Origin: Methylocystis heyeri
Lineage (GTDB): Bacteria; Pseudomonadota; Alphaproteobacteria; Rhizobiales; Beijerinckiaceae
Length of the DNA: 64,000 nucleotides
Direction of reading: 5' to 3'
Assembly: GCF_004802635.2 (NCBI RefSeq)
Contig: NZ_CP046052.1
Span: 868,001 to 932,000, forward strand
Shown: positions 1 through 8,137 of the stretch, one piece after another
Numbering within the stretch: position 1 is the stretch's first letter
Layout: every line of letters begins with the position of its first letter
Notes under the pieces: model-generated
Database searches by the model: none
Seen by the model: only the letters and a program-made list of their open reading frames with translations
What the model was told of the DNA's origin: nothing
Made by a program: the position numbers and the translations under genes

Positions 1-416
1 AAGGCTTAATTGGTTAACAAAAGATGAATGGCGGATTTGGGGCCGGCAGGGGCAAGGGCGACGTCGTGCGGAAATCGGCGCCTCGAAGGCGCCTCCCTTC
101 CATTGTGCAGCGCTGTTGCCTATATTTGTAGCATATTCTCGAGGGCGCCCGGATCGGCGCAACGGACGCAAAAGCGCCAGTATTGTTCAGCTTCAGTCGT
201 TTTTTTGCCCCCGGCGGCCAGACCTTTGGTCTCATGCCAAACTGTCGCACCGCAAAAATGCAGTATTTTGCTGGATTGCGACAAATAATCGCAGGCGTCC
301 CGCCTTGTATGATGTGGCAAAAGCATTGCATTGCTCCCTACATGAAATTGGCGCGGGGAACTCCCGCCCTCCAGCGTGAACGAGGGCGTTCCGCTGCGTA
401 ATTCAGGAGTGTGCTG
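1..416. other. No gene recognised at left edge
   Basis: No open frame here has a ribosome binding site and plausible protein composition; overlapping frames on both strands are Arg/Pro-rich shadows. A small hairpin (GGCGCC, 5-nt loop, GGCGCC) lies at 77-93. The stretch probably holds the 3' flank of a gene outside the window and the promoter of the small gene at 417. Confidence 0.5.
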
Positions 417-533
417 ATGTTGAGGCCTGATCAATTCTATGCAATTCTACAGATCATGCGTTACGGTTCGCTTGTTCTGGCTCTGCTTTTCGCCAGCAAG
501 ATTGTCGCCTACGCAGCCCATACCATGCACTAA
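417..533 (+). CDS. Small single-span membrane peptide (38 aa)
   Basis: This 38-codon frame starts with ATG ten bases after an AGGAG ribosome binding site and ends in TAA. The N-terminal third is polar and aromatic (MLRPDQFYAILQ), followed by a hydrophobic segment at about residues 17-34 (SLVLALLFASKIVAYAA). This fits a one-pass inner-membrane peptide. I do not recognise the family and no function can be assigned. The nearest neighbour is the CBS-domain gene on the opposite strand, and a possible terminator hairpin lies 130 bases downstream. The call rests on the ribosome binding site, the stop and the hydrophobic profile. Confidence 0.5.
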   Translation: MLRPDQFYAILQIMRYGSLVLALLFASKIVAYAAHTMH

Positions 534-660
534 AGGCGATATTGCAGCTTTGGATTACCTTGTGCGATCAGGTTGTGTATTTTGTACATGATATACATAT
601 GATGCGATTTCCGCCCTCCAGACGAGCGAGAGCGCATCCGCCGACCCGAAAAGTCTTTTC

Positions 661-693
661 TGGCGCGCCGCGCAGGGCGCGCCATGATTTTTA
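661..693 (+). terminator. Possible intrinsic terminator
   Basis: A 9-bp perfect stem (661-669 with 676-684, loop GCGCAG) is followed by TGATTTTTA. It would end transcription from the small gene at 417. Confidence 0.45.
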
Positions 694-850
694 GGGCGGT
701 CGAAACCTTGCCGGGCGGCAGGTTTGCATCGGATTGTCGGTTTGGCGACGGCGCGGGGGCTCCCGGCTCCTTCTGCTCCGGTGGCGGCGTAAAGGGAACT
801 GCCGGCGCCCGCCGGCGTCGGCGATGGACTGTCCCGAAATTGCCGCCCCG

Positions 851-1282
851 TTACGCCGTGGCGATATAATGCCGGAGCGCGAGCCTTTCCGCCTCGATCG
901 TCTCGATGCGGTATTTGACCACGTCTCCGATCGACACGATGCCGGCCAATCGTCCGTTGCTCAGCACGGGCAGGTGGCGGCAGCGCTCCTCGGTCATGGT
1001 GTCGCTGGCCTCGTCGATGCTGTCATGCTCGTTGGCCATTCTGCAATTGGTTTGCATATGGCAGGCGACCTCCTGCTGCAGAGCGGCGGCTCCGTGCCTG
1101 GCGACAGCCGATACGATATCCCGTTCGCCGATAAGGCCGACCACCTCGCCGGACGGGTTGAGCACTACCAGCGCTCCGATCCCTTTTTCGACGAGTTCCG
1201 CCGCAACATCCTGCAAAGTCTGATCCGGCGTCGCAGTGTAGACGTCGACGCCTTTCATCGCGAGTATCCGACCAACGCTCAT
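851..1282 (-). CDS. CBS-domain pair protein
   Basis: This 143-residue protein consists almost entirely of two CBS motifs (about residues 8-65 and 75-135). The second ends in the typical LPVLSNGRLAGIVSIGDVVK pattern and the first contains GLIGERDIV. Stand-alone CBS pairs usually bind adenine nucleotides or derivatives and act as small cytosolic sensors; the partner here is unknown. The ATG is preceded by GGAGGG at a suitable distance. The gene stands alone. The domain is certain and the ligand is not known. Confidence 0.9.
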   Translation of the reverse strand: MSVGRILAMKGVDVYTATPDQTLQDVAAELVEKGIGALVVLNPSGEVVGLIGERDIVSAVARHGAAALQQEVACHMQTNCRMANEHDSIDEASDTMTEERCRHLPVLSNGRLAGIVSIGDVVKYRIETIEAERLALRHYIATA

Positions 1283-1824
1283 CTTGCGCCCTCCGCTTCC
1301 TGATATTGTTTTGATTGGCTGGAGCCGCTCGTCTCAGCCGGCTTTCGCCCCTTGAAGCGCATTCCGCGCATCTCCTCGCCGTCCGGGCGTAATTCGCTTC
1401 GCAGGCGCCTGATCGAGCATGTTCTTTTCCAAAAGCCGCTCCGCATTCTCTGGGAACCTGCTCTCGTCCGAAGCTGCGCCGCGGGGATAGGATAGTAATA
1501 TCCGGCGTCGGCGAATGGTTCCGGGCCGGCGCAAATTATGAGGCGTCCGCAGCTGGGGTTTCGCCGGTTGCATATTTACAGGATCCCGCGAGCACGCGAC
1601 CGGCGCTTCGATCGTAGATAGTCGGCCTGGAATCTCGAAATGAAACACAAAGATAGATTTTGATACAAGTATAGAACCAAATTGAAACCAGTTAAGCTGT
1701 TAATGCTATTAGAAAAAACCGCTCAATGGGCAGCAAAAACCGCTTTAAAAATCTTCTTCAAAGTGTAATTATAATTTTCAGCGAATGCATCATTTCCTTG
1801 CTGCTTGAAAAGGGGCGAACGCCG
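1283..1824. other. Intergenic region with repeat and AT-rich leader
   Basis: No convincing gene. The left part carries a palindromic repeat (1415-1463). The right part (about 1640-1720) is clearly AT-rich and probably contains the promoter of the gene at 1825. An in-frame ATG at 1726 exists but lacks a good ribosome binding site. Confidence 0.5.
1415..1463. repeat. Palindromic intergenic repeat, GAGCATGTTC type
   Basis: Outer arms GAGCATGTTC (1415-1424) and GAACCTGCTC (1454-1463) match as an inverted repeat with one mismatch. A related element lies at 3699-3747 and a decayed one near 54585. Confidence 0.6.
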
Positions 1825-2517
1825 ATGGCTACCCAATCGCTTTCAACGAATATTACCCGTGAAGAAGTGGTTCCCGTCCTCGGGAATCCAAAGGATCAGG
1901 ATTACAAGAAGGTTGTCGAGGATATCTGCGACCTGAACTGGGTCGGGCTGTCTCATGACGATGTGACCAACGTCGCCTGGATCTATTATTATTTTTCGGC
2001 GCAGTTCTGCGAGAACGTGGGCATCGCTCGCGGCCTCTATCCGGACGACGAGCGCCTGGAAGAACTGGACCGCGGCGAGCGCAACACCGACAATCTCTCT
2101 CCCTATCCGGGCGTGGTCGAAAAGGGCGAGCGGGTCGATCACGACGAATTCATGCGTCGGACGCTCACCTTGACCACGATCGACGAAGCCCGCCGCCGCC
2201 GCCTGCAGGCGATCGGGGCCGCCTATCTCGATAAGGTCAGGTCGATCGACGACGTATCGAGGGCTTCCAGCCTCGCGAGCTACGAAGACGGCGGATTGGA
2301 GAAGGTGTTCCGCCAGGTTCTCCTCGCGACCCACTGGGAAGGCGATCTTCTCCAGGCCTTTCATCATTTCCTGGAAGGACATATTGCGCTCGACAGCGAT
2401 CCCGAGACCGGCCACGGCTCGCTCTGCCGGCACATGGCTCCCAACCGGCATGTCTACGAATTGTGGGCGGCCTTCAAGGACAGCCTGATCGAAGGGGTTC
2501 CCGGCCTTACCCGCTGA
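1825..2517 (+). CDS. Hypothetical protein, possible haem-oxygenase-like fold
   Basis: A 230-residue, acidic, alpha-helical protein with no signal peptide. The C-terminal part (about residues 170-205) has the pattern FHHFLEGHIALDSDPETGHG, resembling the conserved His/Asp/Gly stretch near the C-terminus of DUF3050/TenA/haem-oxygenase-like proteins. No other motif supports a specific enzyme, so the fold is an inference. I place the start at 1825, after an AAAAGGGG ribosome binding site. An upstream in-frame ATG at 1726 would add a hydrophobic Ile/Leu-rich 33-residue extension with no good binding site. Both neighbours are on the minus strand, so it is probably a single-gene unit behind an AT-rich promoter region. 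Confidence 0.6.
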   Translation: MATQSLSTNITREEVVPVLGNPKDQDYKKVVEDICDLNWVGLSHDDVTNVAWIYYYFSAQFCENVGIARGLYPDDERLEELDRGERNTDNLSPYPGVVEKGERVDHDEFMRRTLTLTTIDEARRRRLQAIGAAYLDKVRSIDDVSRASSLASYEDGGLEKVFRQVLLATHWEGDLLQAFHHFLEGHIALDSDPETGHGSLCRHMAPNRHVYELWAAFKDSLIEGVPGLTR

Positions 2518-2558
2518 GCGGAATCGGGCGCGTTCTTGCGATGAGAACGCGCGCCACC

Positions 2559-3575
2559 CTATCGACCGGGCGATTCCGTCCGATCGGAAGGCGCGCCGGC
2601 CCGCCCGCTTTCGGAGGGACCCGGGGCGTCGTCGCTGCTTTGGGGCTTCGGCTGTTCCCGGACATTGGACAGCAGCCAGTCAAATGTCGCTTCGTGAATT
2701 TGGGCGCCCGCGCCGAGCAGGTGGGGGCGCCTTGCTGCGCCGGGGCATGGGCAGCTTTCGAGAGTCGTATCGCCTTTGCTCGCAGGGTCGATGACGTAAC
2801 CGTAGCTCTCGAGAGTTTTCTTGCACTCCATGGTGGCGCAGAAAGACTGGTCGCATTTCCCCCAGGAGAAGAAAACGCGCGGCGGCGAAGCTGTGGGCCT
2901 CGCGACGTCCGGACAGGTCGCCTGTTGCCACTCCGCGTAGATCCCGTGCGCCACCCCTGAAAAATAGGGCTGGAGAACGGGATCCAGCGCCCGGTAAATC
3001 CCATATTTCGTATAATTGTGTGCGAACATCTGCACGCGGTCATGCGCAAAGCGCACATGCTTCGCGAGGTCCGTGAGGACGTCGCGGATGGCTTCTGCAG
3101 GAACGAACATCCAGGGCGGACAGGTGGGTGAGCAATCCGGCCCGCCGAGGCTTTCGGGCCGGGGGAGCAGCCATGCGTTATGCGCCTCGCTCCCGCTCGA
3201 CGCCGGGCTCGGACCGATATAGACGACGATAGCCCCGTCATAGAGGCGCGGAGACATATATCGGCCGTCGTTGTCGGCGTCCCCGACGACGATAACGGGC
3301 ATGTTTGTCGTGTCCCCCTCGGGAATCCGGGCGAGATATTCGAGCGGGTCGCCGTGGACCATCGAACCGACGCGCCATTTCGAACCGACGACAGCAGGGT
3401 CGTTTGCGGCGGGCAAGGGAGGGTAGGGATCCTTCCAGGCCGCTTGGCCGCCGTCCGCGTCGGCGGCGGCCTTCGAGACTCCGCAGGCGAACAGAATCGC
3501 CGCCGCGACCAGAATTCGGCCGGCGCCGGGTAGGGCGGGAGTGTTTTGGCGCGGTTGCCCGTCGTCGGCGCTCAT
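2559..3575 (-). CDS. Secreted hypothetical protein, Cys-rich
   Basis: A 338-residue protein with a polar N-terminus, then a hydrophobic signal-like segment (GRILVAAAILFACGVSKAAAD, about residues 18-38), so it is probably exported. The middle has many cysteines (CSPTCPP, CDQSFCATMECKK, SCPCPG) spaced as possible disulfides in an oxidising compartment. The C-terminal 30 residues are low-complexity Ser/Pro/Gly. The stretch FFSWGKCDQSFC followed by LESYGY vaguely recalls the substrate-domain region of secreted esterases or polyhydroxybutyrate depolymerases, but no Gly-x-Ser-x-Gly nucleophile elbow is visible, so I assign no function. The ATG at 3575 follows GAGGAG; a TTG at 3605 could extend it. 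Confidence 0.65.
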   Translation of the reverse strand: MSADDGQPRQNTPALPGAGRILVAAAILFACGVSKAAADADGGQAAWKDPYPPLPAANDPAVVGSKWRVGSMVHGDPLEYLARIPEGDTTNMPVIVVGDADNDGRYMSPRLYDGAIVVYIGPSPASSGSEAHNAWLLPRPESLGGPDCSPTCPPWMFVPAEAIRDVLTDLAKHVRFAHDRVQMFAHNYTKYGIYRALDPVLQPYFSGVAHGIYAEWQQATCPDVARPTASPPRVFFSWGKCDQSFCATMECKKTLESYGYVIDPASKGDTTLESCPCPGAARRPHLLGAGAQIHEATFDWLLSNVREQPKPQSSDDAPGPSESGRAGAPSDRTESPGR

Positions 3576-3652
3576 GATGCTCCTCGTCGTAAGTCGATCG
3601 CCCAAAAAAACCGGCGCCGGAAGACTCCGACGCCGGCTGGAAAGAATGACAT

Positions 3653-3747
3653 CGGAGCGCGTCTGATTTGGTCCAACGCGCTCCGAATATTATCTGGCGA
3701 GCATGTTCCTATCCAAAATCCGCTAGGCATCTTTTGACGACATGCTC
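3653..3747. repeat. Composite palindromic intergenic element
   Basis: Two adjacent inverted repeats. Arms CGGAGCGCGT (3653-3662) and ACGCGCTCCG (3676-3685) are a perfect 10-bp stem. Arms GAGCATGT (3699-3706) and ACATGCTC (3740-3747) form the second palindrome, which matches the element at 1415-1463. It lies between two minus-strand genes. Confidence 0.65.
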
Positions 3748-3763
3748 TGCTGCTCGCGCCTAT

Positions 3764-4846
3764 TTAGTGTTGCTTCTTGGTCGGCACGATGGAAGCCGCA
3801 TCCCAATAGACGTAGCCGGGTTCCGAACCTGCGGAGTGGACGTTGCTGCCGATCAGAGCCGGATTGCCGCCGGCGATCCTGGCGTAGGCGGCGGTAATGG
3901 CCAGCAGGCCGGAGCTTTCGGTGGTGCCGAAGACACTGGTCGGGCACTGGGTGCTGGGGATGCCCTGCACGGTGAACTGGGCGTCCGGCGTGCCGAGGGT
4001 TTTATAGTCGAAGTTGGTTTGATTGGTGAGCTTCGCGTTGTTGTCGATGAGCGGCACGAAGGTCACGCTGTCGGCGCAGAAGTAGCTTCCCGTGTAGGAT
4101 TGCTCCAGCGAGTTCCACACCGTGAACAGCAGCTTGGTGGTGTGGACCTTGTAGTCCTGGCGCAGGTCCTGGTTGCAGCTCGCAACCGCGAGATAGTTTC
4201 CGCCCGTCGAGAGCCTGCCCAGCGTGGCGCCGTTGGGCATGAAGGCGGTGGTGTTGTACAGCGGGCATGCGTCGTAATGCGAGGAGCCGCCGTCCAGCAG
4301 GATCTGTCCGGCCGTAGGCATGACGGTGTTGTCGACTTCGGGGCTGACGGCGTCGGAGGCCAGGGCCCAGAAGCTATAGGGGCTGTATTTGATCGCGCTG
4401 CCGACGCCCAGAACCGAAGCCGTTCCATGCAGATGGTTGAACGCGATCTGCTCGGTCACGCCAGGGTTCGTGGCGAAGCAGACCAGTTCGCCGCGGTAAA
4501 GATTGCCGAATTCCGGATGGTCGCCATAGGCCGGAAACGGAGGAGGATTGATCTGGTCGCCGTTCTGGGTGAGGACGTCCCAGGACACCGTCGCTTTGGC
4601 CGACAATTCGAAGTCGAAGTTCACTCTGCCTTTTTGCTCGTTCACATAGTAACATTCGACGTGAACGGGCGTAGTTTGATCGTTCGATATTTCGATGATC
4701 GTATCGGCGGACGCCGCAGGATCAATGTTGATCATGGGGAATACCAGAAGGCTTCCCTTCTTGGCCGTATTGGTCACAGAGACCGCAAAGGCTGCGTTGG
4801 CGCTCATCGCAAGCACGATGGCGGCCACTACCGCTTTGGCTTTCAT
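3764..4846 (-). CDS. Secreted hypothetical protein
   Basis: A 360-residue protein with a classical signal peptide (MKAKAVVAAIVLAMSANAAFA, cleavage after AFA near residue 21). The mature part begins with a pattern seen in uncharacterised secreted proteins of proteobacteria: KKGSLLVFPMINID, then DTIIEISND and VHVECYYVNEQ. A beta-rich structural or adhesion-like domain is possible, but this is inference. Several cysteines (ECYY, LVCFA, DACPLY, ASCNQD, FCADS, TQCPT) suggest disulfides. The ATG at 4846 follows AGGGAG at seven bases. The gene is preceded by a 580-base AT-rich region with an inverted repeat (5010-5087). No pathway context is evident. Confidence 0.65.
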   Translation of the reverse strand: MKAKAVVAAIVLAMSANAAFAVSVTNTAKKGSLLVFPMINIDPAASADTIIEISNDQTTPVHVECYYVNEQKGRVNFDFELSAKATVSWDVLTQNGDQINPPPFPAYGDHPEFGNLYRGELVCFATNPGVTEQIAFNHLHGTASVLGVGSAIKYSPYSFWALASDAVSPEVDNTVMPTAGQILLDGGSSHYDACPLYNTTAFMPNGATLGRLSTGGNYLAVASCNQDLRQDYKVHTTKLLFTVWNSLEQSYTGSYFCADSVTFVPLIDNNAKLTNQTNFDYKTLGTPDAQFTVQGIPSTQCPTSVFGTTESSGLLAITAAYARIAGGNPALIGSNVHSAGSEPGYVYWDAASIVPTKKQH

Positions 4847-5426
4847 GTGAAGACTCCCTTGAACACTATTCGTCTTAAAAGCCCCAATTTCATGGTCCAA
4901 TGCAGGGGCTCTGCATCATTAACAGCGGATTAAAAGTTTGTAATATACTCAAACGAGGTAATTCTTTTTCGAGGCTATCGGGGGAATTGCTGTGTCAAAG
5001 CTAAATAGTATTTCATAATAAACACTTAATTGTCGCTAAATGTCGAGCTTACGACAAGATGTGACAGAATAATGTTTATTATGAAATGCTGTAATTATTC
5101 TAAAGACGCGCCGACGTGCGCTGAGCCGTATGATCATACAAAATAGAAGCGACAATATTATCAGCGAGTTTGGTTTTCCAAACCCCAATACATAAAATAT
5201 GTCGATTTTTTAGACGATTGCACGAGACTGACGCGAGGCCGTGGGCGGCGCTGATTCCGTGGAGCTTTCATTTGACGCCGCACACCCCGATAATCCGCAA
5301 CCGCACAGGTTGAGCCTCGTATGATGCGGCGGCGTCCGGAAAACCGGCGGCGGCGTCGGGCGAGGGCTTGTAACAAAAGGGCCGGAACATCGAAATACGG
5401 ATATCCGCAGGAGGAGAGACCACGCC
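4847..5426. other. AT-rich divergent promoter region
   Basis: This 580-base region separates the minus-strand secreted protein from msrP on the plus strand. It is much richer in A+T than its surroundings (about 4900-5200), contains the nested inverted repeat 5010-5087, and no convincing gene. Confidence 0.6.
5010..5087. repeat. Nested inverted repeat in divergent promoter region
   Basis: A perfect 15-bp inverted repeat (ATTTCATAATAAACA at 5010-5024, reverse complement at 5073-5087) encloses a second one (TGTCG at 5041-5045, CGACA at 5052-5056). The transcript could fold into a long hairpin, or the arms could be two copies of a protein binding site. Confidence 0.7.
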
Positions 5427-6374
5427 ATGCTGATACGTCGGGGAGGGGGCATCCCTTCGTCAGAGATCACGCCTCATTCCCTTTATCTTCGCCGACGCGA
5501 GTTTCTGACCGGCGCCGCGGCGTTCGCGTTCGCCGGTCCTTTGGGCTCCGGCCCGGCTGCGGCGGCGGGAATGCAGGCGGCAAAAAGTCCCTTTTCCACG
5601 ACCGAGAAGCCGACGCCGCTCTCCGACGTCAAAAGCTACAATAATTTCTATGAATTCGGGCCCGGCAAGGCCGACCCTGCAGCCAACGCCGACGCTCTGA
5701 CGACAGCTCCCTGGCGCGTGAGCGTCGAGGGACTGGCGGCGAGGCCGGGGGAATTCGACCTCGAAGATTTCATGAAGCCTTATGCGCTGGAAGAGCGCAT
5801 CTACCGGATGCGATGCGTCGAGGGCTGGTCGATGGTCGTTCCATGGGTCGGCTTTCCGCTCGCCGAAGTCCTCAAAAAGGCCGAGCCGCTCGGCGCCGCG
5901 AAATTCGTGGCCTTCGAGAGCCTGTCGAGGCCGGAGGAGATGCCGGGGCAGAGGGGACTTTTCCAGTTGCTCGACTGGCCTTACGTCGAAGGCCTCAGGC
6001 TCGATGAAGCCATGCATCCGCTTACGATTCTGGCGGTCGGCCTCTACGGCGAGGCGCTGCCGAACCAGAACGGAGCTCCGCTGCGGCTGGTAGTGCCGTG
6101 GAAATACGGCTTCAAGAGCATCAAATCGATCGTCCGCATCCGTCTCGTCGAGAAACAGCCTCCGACCTCCTGGAACAAGCAGGCCGCCGGGGAGTATGGC
6201 TTTTATTCCAATGTGAACCCCAATGTGGATCATCCGCGCTGGAGTCAGGCGACCGAGCGGCGGATCGGGGAGGGAGGACTGTTCGCGAAAAGGCGCCCGA
6301 CCCTCATGTTCAACGGTTACGCCGAGGAGGTCGCGAGCCTCTATTCGGGCATGAATCTCCAAAAGCTGTTCTGA
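5427..6374 (+). CDS. msrP: Protein-methionine-sulfoxide reductase catalytic subunit MsrP
   Basis: A periplasmic molybdoenzyme that reduces methionine sulfoxide in envelope proteins, using electrons from the membrane haem protein MsrQ. The 315-residue product has a Tat signal with the twin arginine at about residue 24 ([16 protein letters not shown]) and the sulfite-oxidase-like molybdopterin fold. The Mo-ligand cysteine lies in the family motif [17 protein letters not shown] at about residue 129. Length is normal for the family. The ATG follows a GGAGGAG ribosome binding site. The stop overlaps the start of msrQ (TGATG), indicating translational coupling. Confidence 0.97.
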   Translation: MLIRRGGGIPSSEITPHSLYLRRREFLTGAAAFAFAGPLGSGPAAAAGMQAAKSPFSTTEKPTPLSDVKSYNNFYEFGPGKADPAANADALTTAPWRVSVEGLAARPGEFDLEDFMKPYALEERIYRMRCVEGWSMVVPWVGFPLAEVLKKAEPLGAAKFVAFESLSRPEEMPGQRGLFQLLDWPYVEGLRLDEAMHPLTILAVGLYGEALPNQNGAPLRLVVPWKYGFKSIKSIVRIRLVEKQPPTSWNKQAAGEYGFYSNVNPNVDHPRWSQATERRIGEGGLFAKRRPTLMFNGYAEEVASLYSGMNLQKLF

Positions 6375-6997
6375 TGCCGGCGGAGCGCTTGAAATCCTTC
6401 AACGCCGCCCTGCGGCGCCTCCCGGGATTCTCGGTCTATATTTTGGGCTTTTGCCCGGCCTTGTGGCTGTTTTGCCTCGGCCTGGAGGACAGGCTCGGCC
6501 CGGAGCCCGTGCGCGCCCTGGAGCACGGCCTGGGGCTTTGGGCGCTGCGGTTCCTGCTCGCCGCTCTGGCCGTTACGCCCCTGCGACGATTGGCGCGAAT
6601 AGACCTGCTGCGTTTCCGCCGCGCGCTGGGGCTGCTGGCGTTTTATTACGCAGCGCTTCATGTTGCGGCCTACGCCGCCATCGACATGGGATTGAGCTTC
6701 GACGCCGTCATGGCCGACATCGCCAAGCGGCCTTACCTCACGATCGGCATGGCGGGTTTCGCATTGCTGACGCCTCTGGCGCTGACCTCCAACGACTGGT
6801 CGATCAGGCGCATGGGCGCCGAAGCCTGGAGAAGGCTGCACCGGCTCGCTTATGTTGCGGCTCTCGCGGGCGCCGCGCATTTTCTTCTGGCGGTCAAATC
6901 CTTGCCTGCCGAGCCGGCGATCTACGCCGCCGTCACAGGGCTTCTTCTGTTCTATCGCCTGTTTGGCGGTCGGCGGATCGCGCCTCGGGCGCCATAG
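6374..6997 (+). CDS. msrQ: Haem-binding membrane subunit MsrQ
   Basis: A 207-residue integral membrane protein that carries electrons to periplasmic MsrP. Five or six hydrophobic spans are visible, starting with FSVYILGFCPALWLFCLGL, and the family histidines are present (YYAALHVAAYAAID, EAWRRLHRLAYVAALAGAAH), consistent with haem b ligation in the ferric-reductase-like fold. The start is the ATG overlapping the msrP stop (TGATG); any longer frame would run inside msrP. Gene order and overlap match the usual msrPQ operon. The C-terminus is short and basic. Confidence 0.95.
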   Translation: MPAERLKSFNAALRRLPGFSVYILGFCPALWLFCLGLEDRLGPEPVRALEHGLGLWALRFLLAALAVTPLRRLARIDLLRFRRALGLLAFYYAALHVAAYAAIDMGLSFDAVMADIAKRPYLTIGMAGFALLTPLALTSNDWSIRRMGAEAWRRLHRLAYVAALAGAAHFLLAVKSLPAEPAIYAAVTGLLLFYRLFGGRRIAPRAP

Positions 6998-7077
6998 CGC
7001 AAGACCGACCTGAAAAAATTCGAATATGCGCCTATATGATTTTCCGGGCCCGGATATTGCTGGGCTTGGAGCGACTT

Positions 7078-7100
7078 CGGTTTTGACGAAATCAAAACCG
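7078..7100. repeat. Perfect hairpin downstream of msrQ
   Basis: Arms CGGTTTTGA (7078-7086) and TCAAAACCG (7092-7100) with a 5-base loop. It has no T-tract, so it may be an operator or a processing or stabilising hairpin rather than a terminator. Confidence 0.5.
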
Positions 7101-7195
7101 ACGCTCCAGGTTCTCGATAGGTCGCATTTTCCGAGTCGTCAGGCGTTTTCCGCCTGGCTTGAAAATGCTCTGGTCGATCTGATTGGGAGGTCCGA

Positions 7196-7285
7196 ATGCC
7201 GGAAGGTCTGGTGAAGGTCATGCTGCTGGGCGCGCTGGGTTTCTTTTTCGGCGCCGCGCTCATGGGATATGTGATGGCGAGCTGA
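7196..7285 (+). CDS. Very small membrane peptide (29 aa)
   Basis: A 29-codon frame with an excellent ribosome binding site (GGGAGG, five bases before the ATG). The peptide has a short charged start (MPEGLVK) followed by a single hydrophobic span (VMLLGALGFFFGAALMGYVMA) rich in Gly and Ala, with small-residue spacing typical of membrane helix packing. This fits a small subunit or regulator of a membrane complex. I do not recognise a family. It lies 199 bases beyond msrQ on the same strand and could be independent. Confidence 0.55.
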   Translation: MPEGLVKVMLLGALGFFFGAALMGYVMAS

Positions 7286-7379
7286 TCGGGGGCTCGAGTT
7301 TCTGCGCTGCCGGTACGGCAGGCCAGAGCGCGGGCGCGATTCTCCTTTTCGCTCGATCGTGCGAGCGGAAAATGCGCGA

Positions 7380-7479
7380 GAGCGTTTCCCGCCGAAGCGG
7401 ACGCCGGTTCGGCGCGGGAAACGCGTTAAAACAACAATCCGGGGTCTTTGCATGTTTCCATGGAACACGAAAAGACTTT
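7380..7479. repeat. 100-bp palindromic intergenic repeat, copy 1
   Basis: Begins GAGCGTTTCC, continues CCGAAGCGGACGCCGGTTCG, GGGAAACGCGT and ends AAAGACTT after a CATGTTTCC/GGAAC palindrome. Two further copies lie at 25405-25504 and 54433-54532. This copy abuts the 3' end of the phasin gene and is the most diverged in the right-hand hairpin. Confidence 0.85.
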
Positions 7480-7771
7480 AGGAGCCGAGGGGCCTCCCGG
7501 CGGATTTTTCTCCCGTCGACGAGTTGCGTATGATCGTGGAGATCTGGTCGATCTCCTCGGTGAGCAGCTTGAAATTGTCGCGTGCATGCGACGCGACCAC
7601 ATCGGTGAAATCCACCGGAGACCTCACGCTGGAGAGCTTGACGACAAAATTCAGAGCCGCGCTGACATTGGCGCCGGCGAACTCGATCATTTTCGAATTG
7701 ATTTCCTGGCCCACCTGAAACGAATTCCAGAACGGCGTCTTCACGAGTTGTTCGACGTTTTCAGACTTCAT
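7478..7771 (-). CDS. Phasin family protein
   Basis: A 97-residue amphipathic protein of the small alphaproteobacterial phasin type. Features are an N-terminal KTPFWNSFQVGQEINSKMIE segment, a central hydrophobic helix (FAGANVSAALNFVVKLSSV) and the typical VVASHARDNFKLLTEEIDQI helix. Phasins coat polyhydroxyalkanoate granules, and small family members can have other roles. I place the start at 7771, after AGGAAAGG. An open frame continues about 100 codons upstream, but that part is Arg-rich with no phasin similarity. Neighbours do not include PHA synthesis genes. Confidence 0.85.
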   Translation of the reverse strand: MKSENVEQLVKTPFWNSFQVGQEINSKMIEFAGANVSAALNFVVKLSSVRSPVDFTDVVASHARDNFKLLTEEIDQISTIIRNSSTGEKSAGRPLGS

Positions 7772-8084
7772 TTGCCATGGCCTTTCCTGAGAGCCCGGCC
7801 CGCAACAAGCCGGGCCATTGCGATTCTCGAATGCGGCTCCTGCTTGATTTTTCTGTCGTGGCGCCGTCGCCGTGCGCAGCATGGGGAAGTCGCGCATCCC
7901 ATTCGGCCGCCGCAAGCCTCGACTAAAAACCGACGGGAAAAGCCGAAGGTTCCATTCCGAAAACCGCGGTCTGGAGGAGGAAAGACTCTGCCGGAAGACC
8001 CCCCGTGTTAATCCGCTTCTTAATGAACGGACCCGAACCCCGAACCCGGAGGTCCATTCCGTAAACGCCATCCGGCGCACAAAA

Positions 8085-8110
8085 AAGGCGCGTCCCGCAG
8101 GACGCGCCTT
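8085..8110 (-). terminator. Intrinsic terminator of the 8138-8737 gene
   Basis: An 11-bp stem (8085-8095 with 8100-8110, 4-base loop) followed on the minus strand by TTTTTT. It lies 28 bases past the stop codon. Confidence 0.8.
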
Positions 8111-8137
8111 CTCGGTTTCTTGAATTTCCGGCCGTCC

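Noticed and set aside
3668-4933. Plus-strand open frame opposite the secreted protein gene
   Set aside because: The minus-strand gene has a ribosome binding site and signal peptide; the plus-strand frame has neither.
7026-7214. Plus-strand frame of 62 codons after msrQ
   Set aside because: No ribosome binding site; it overlaps a hairpin and the better-supported 29-codon gene at 7196.
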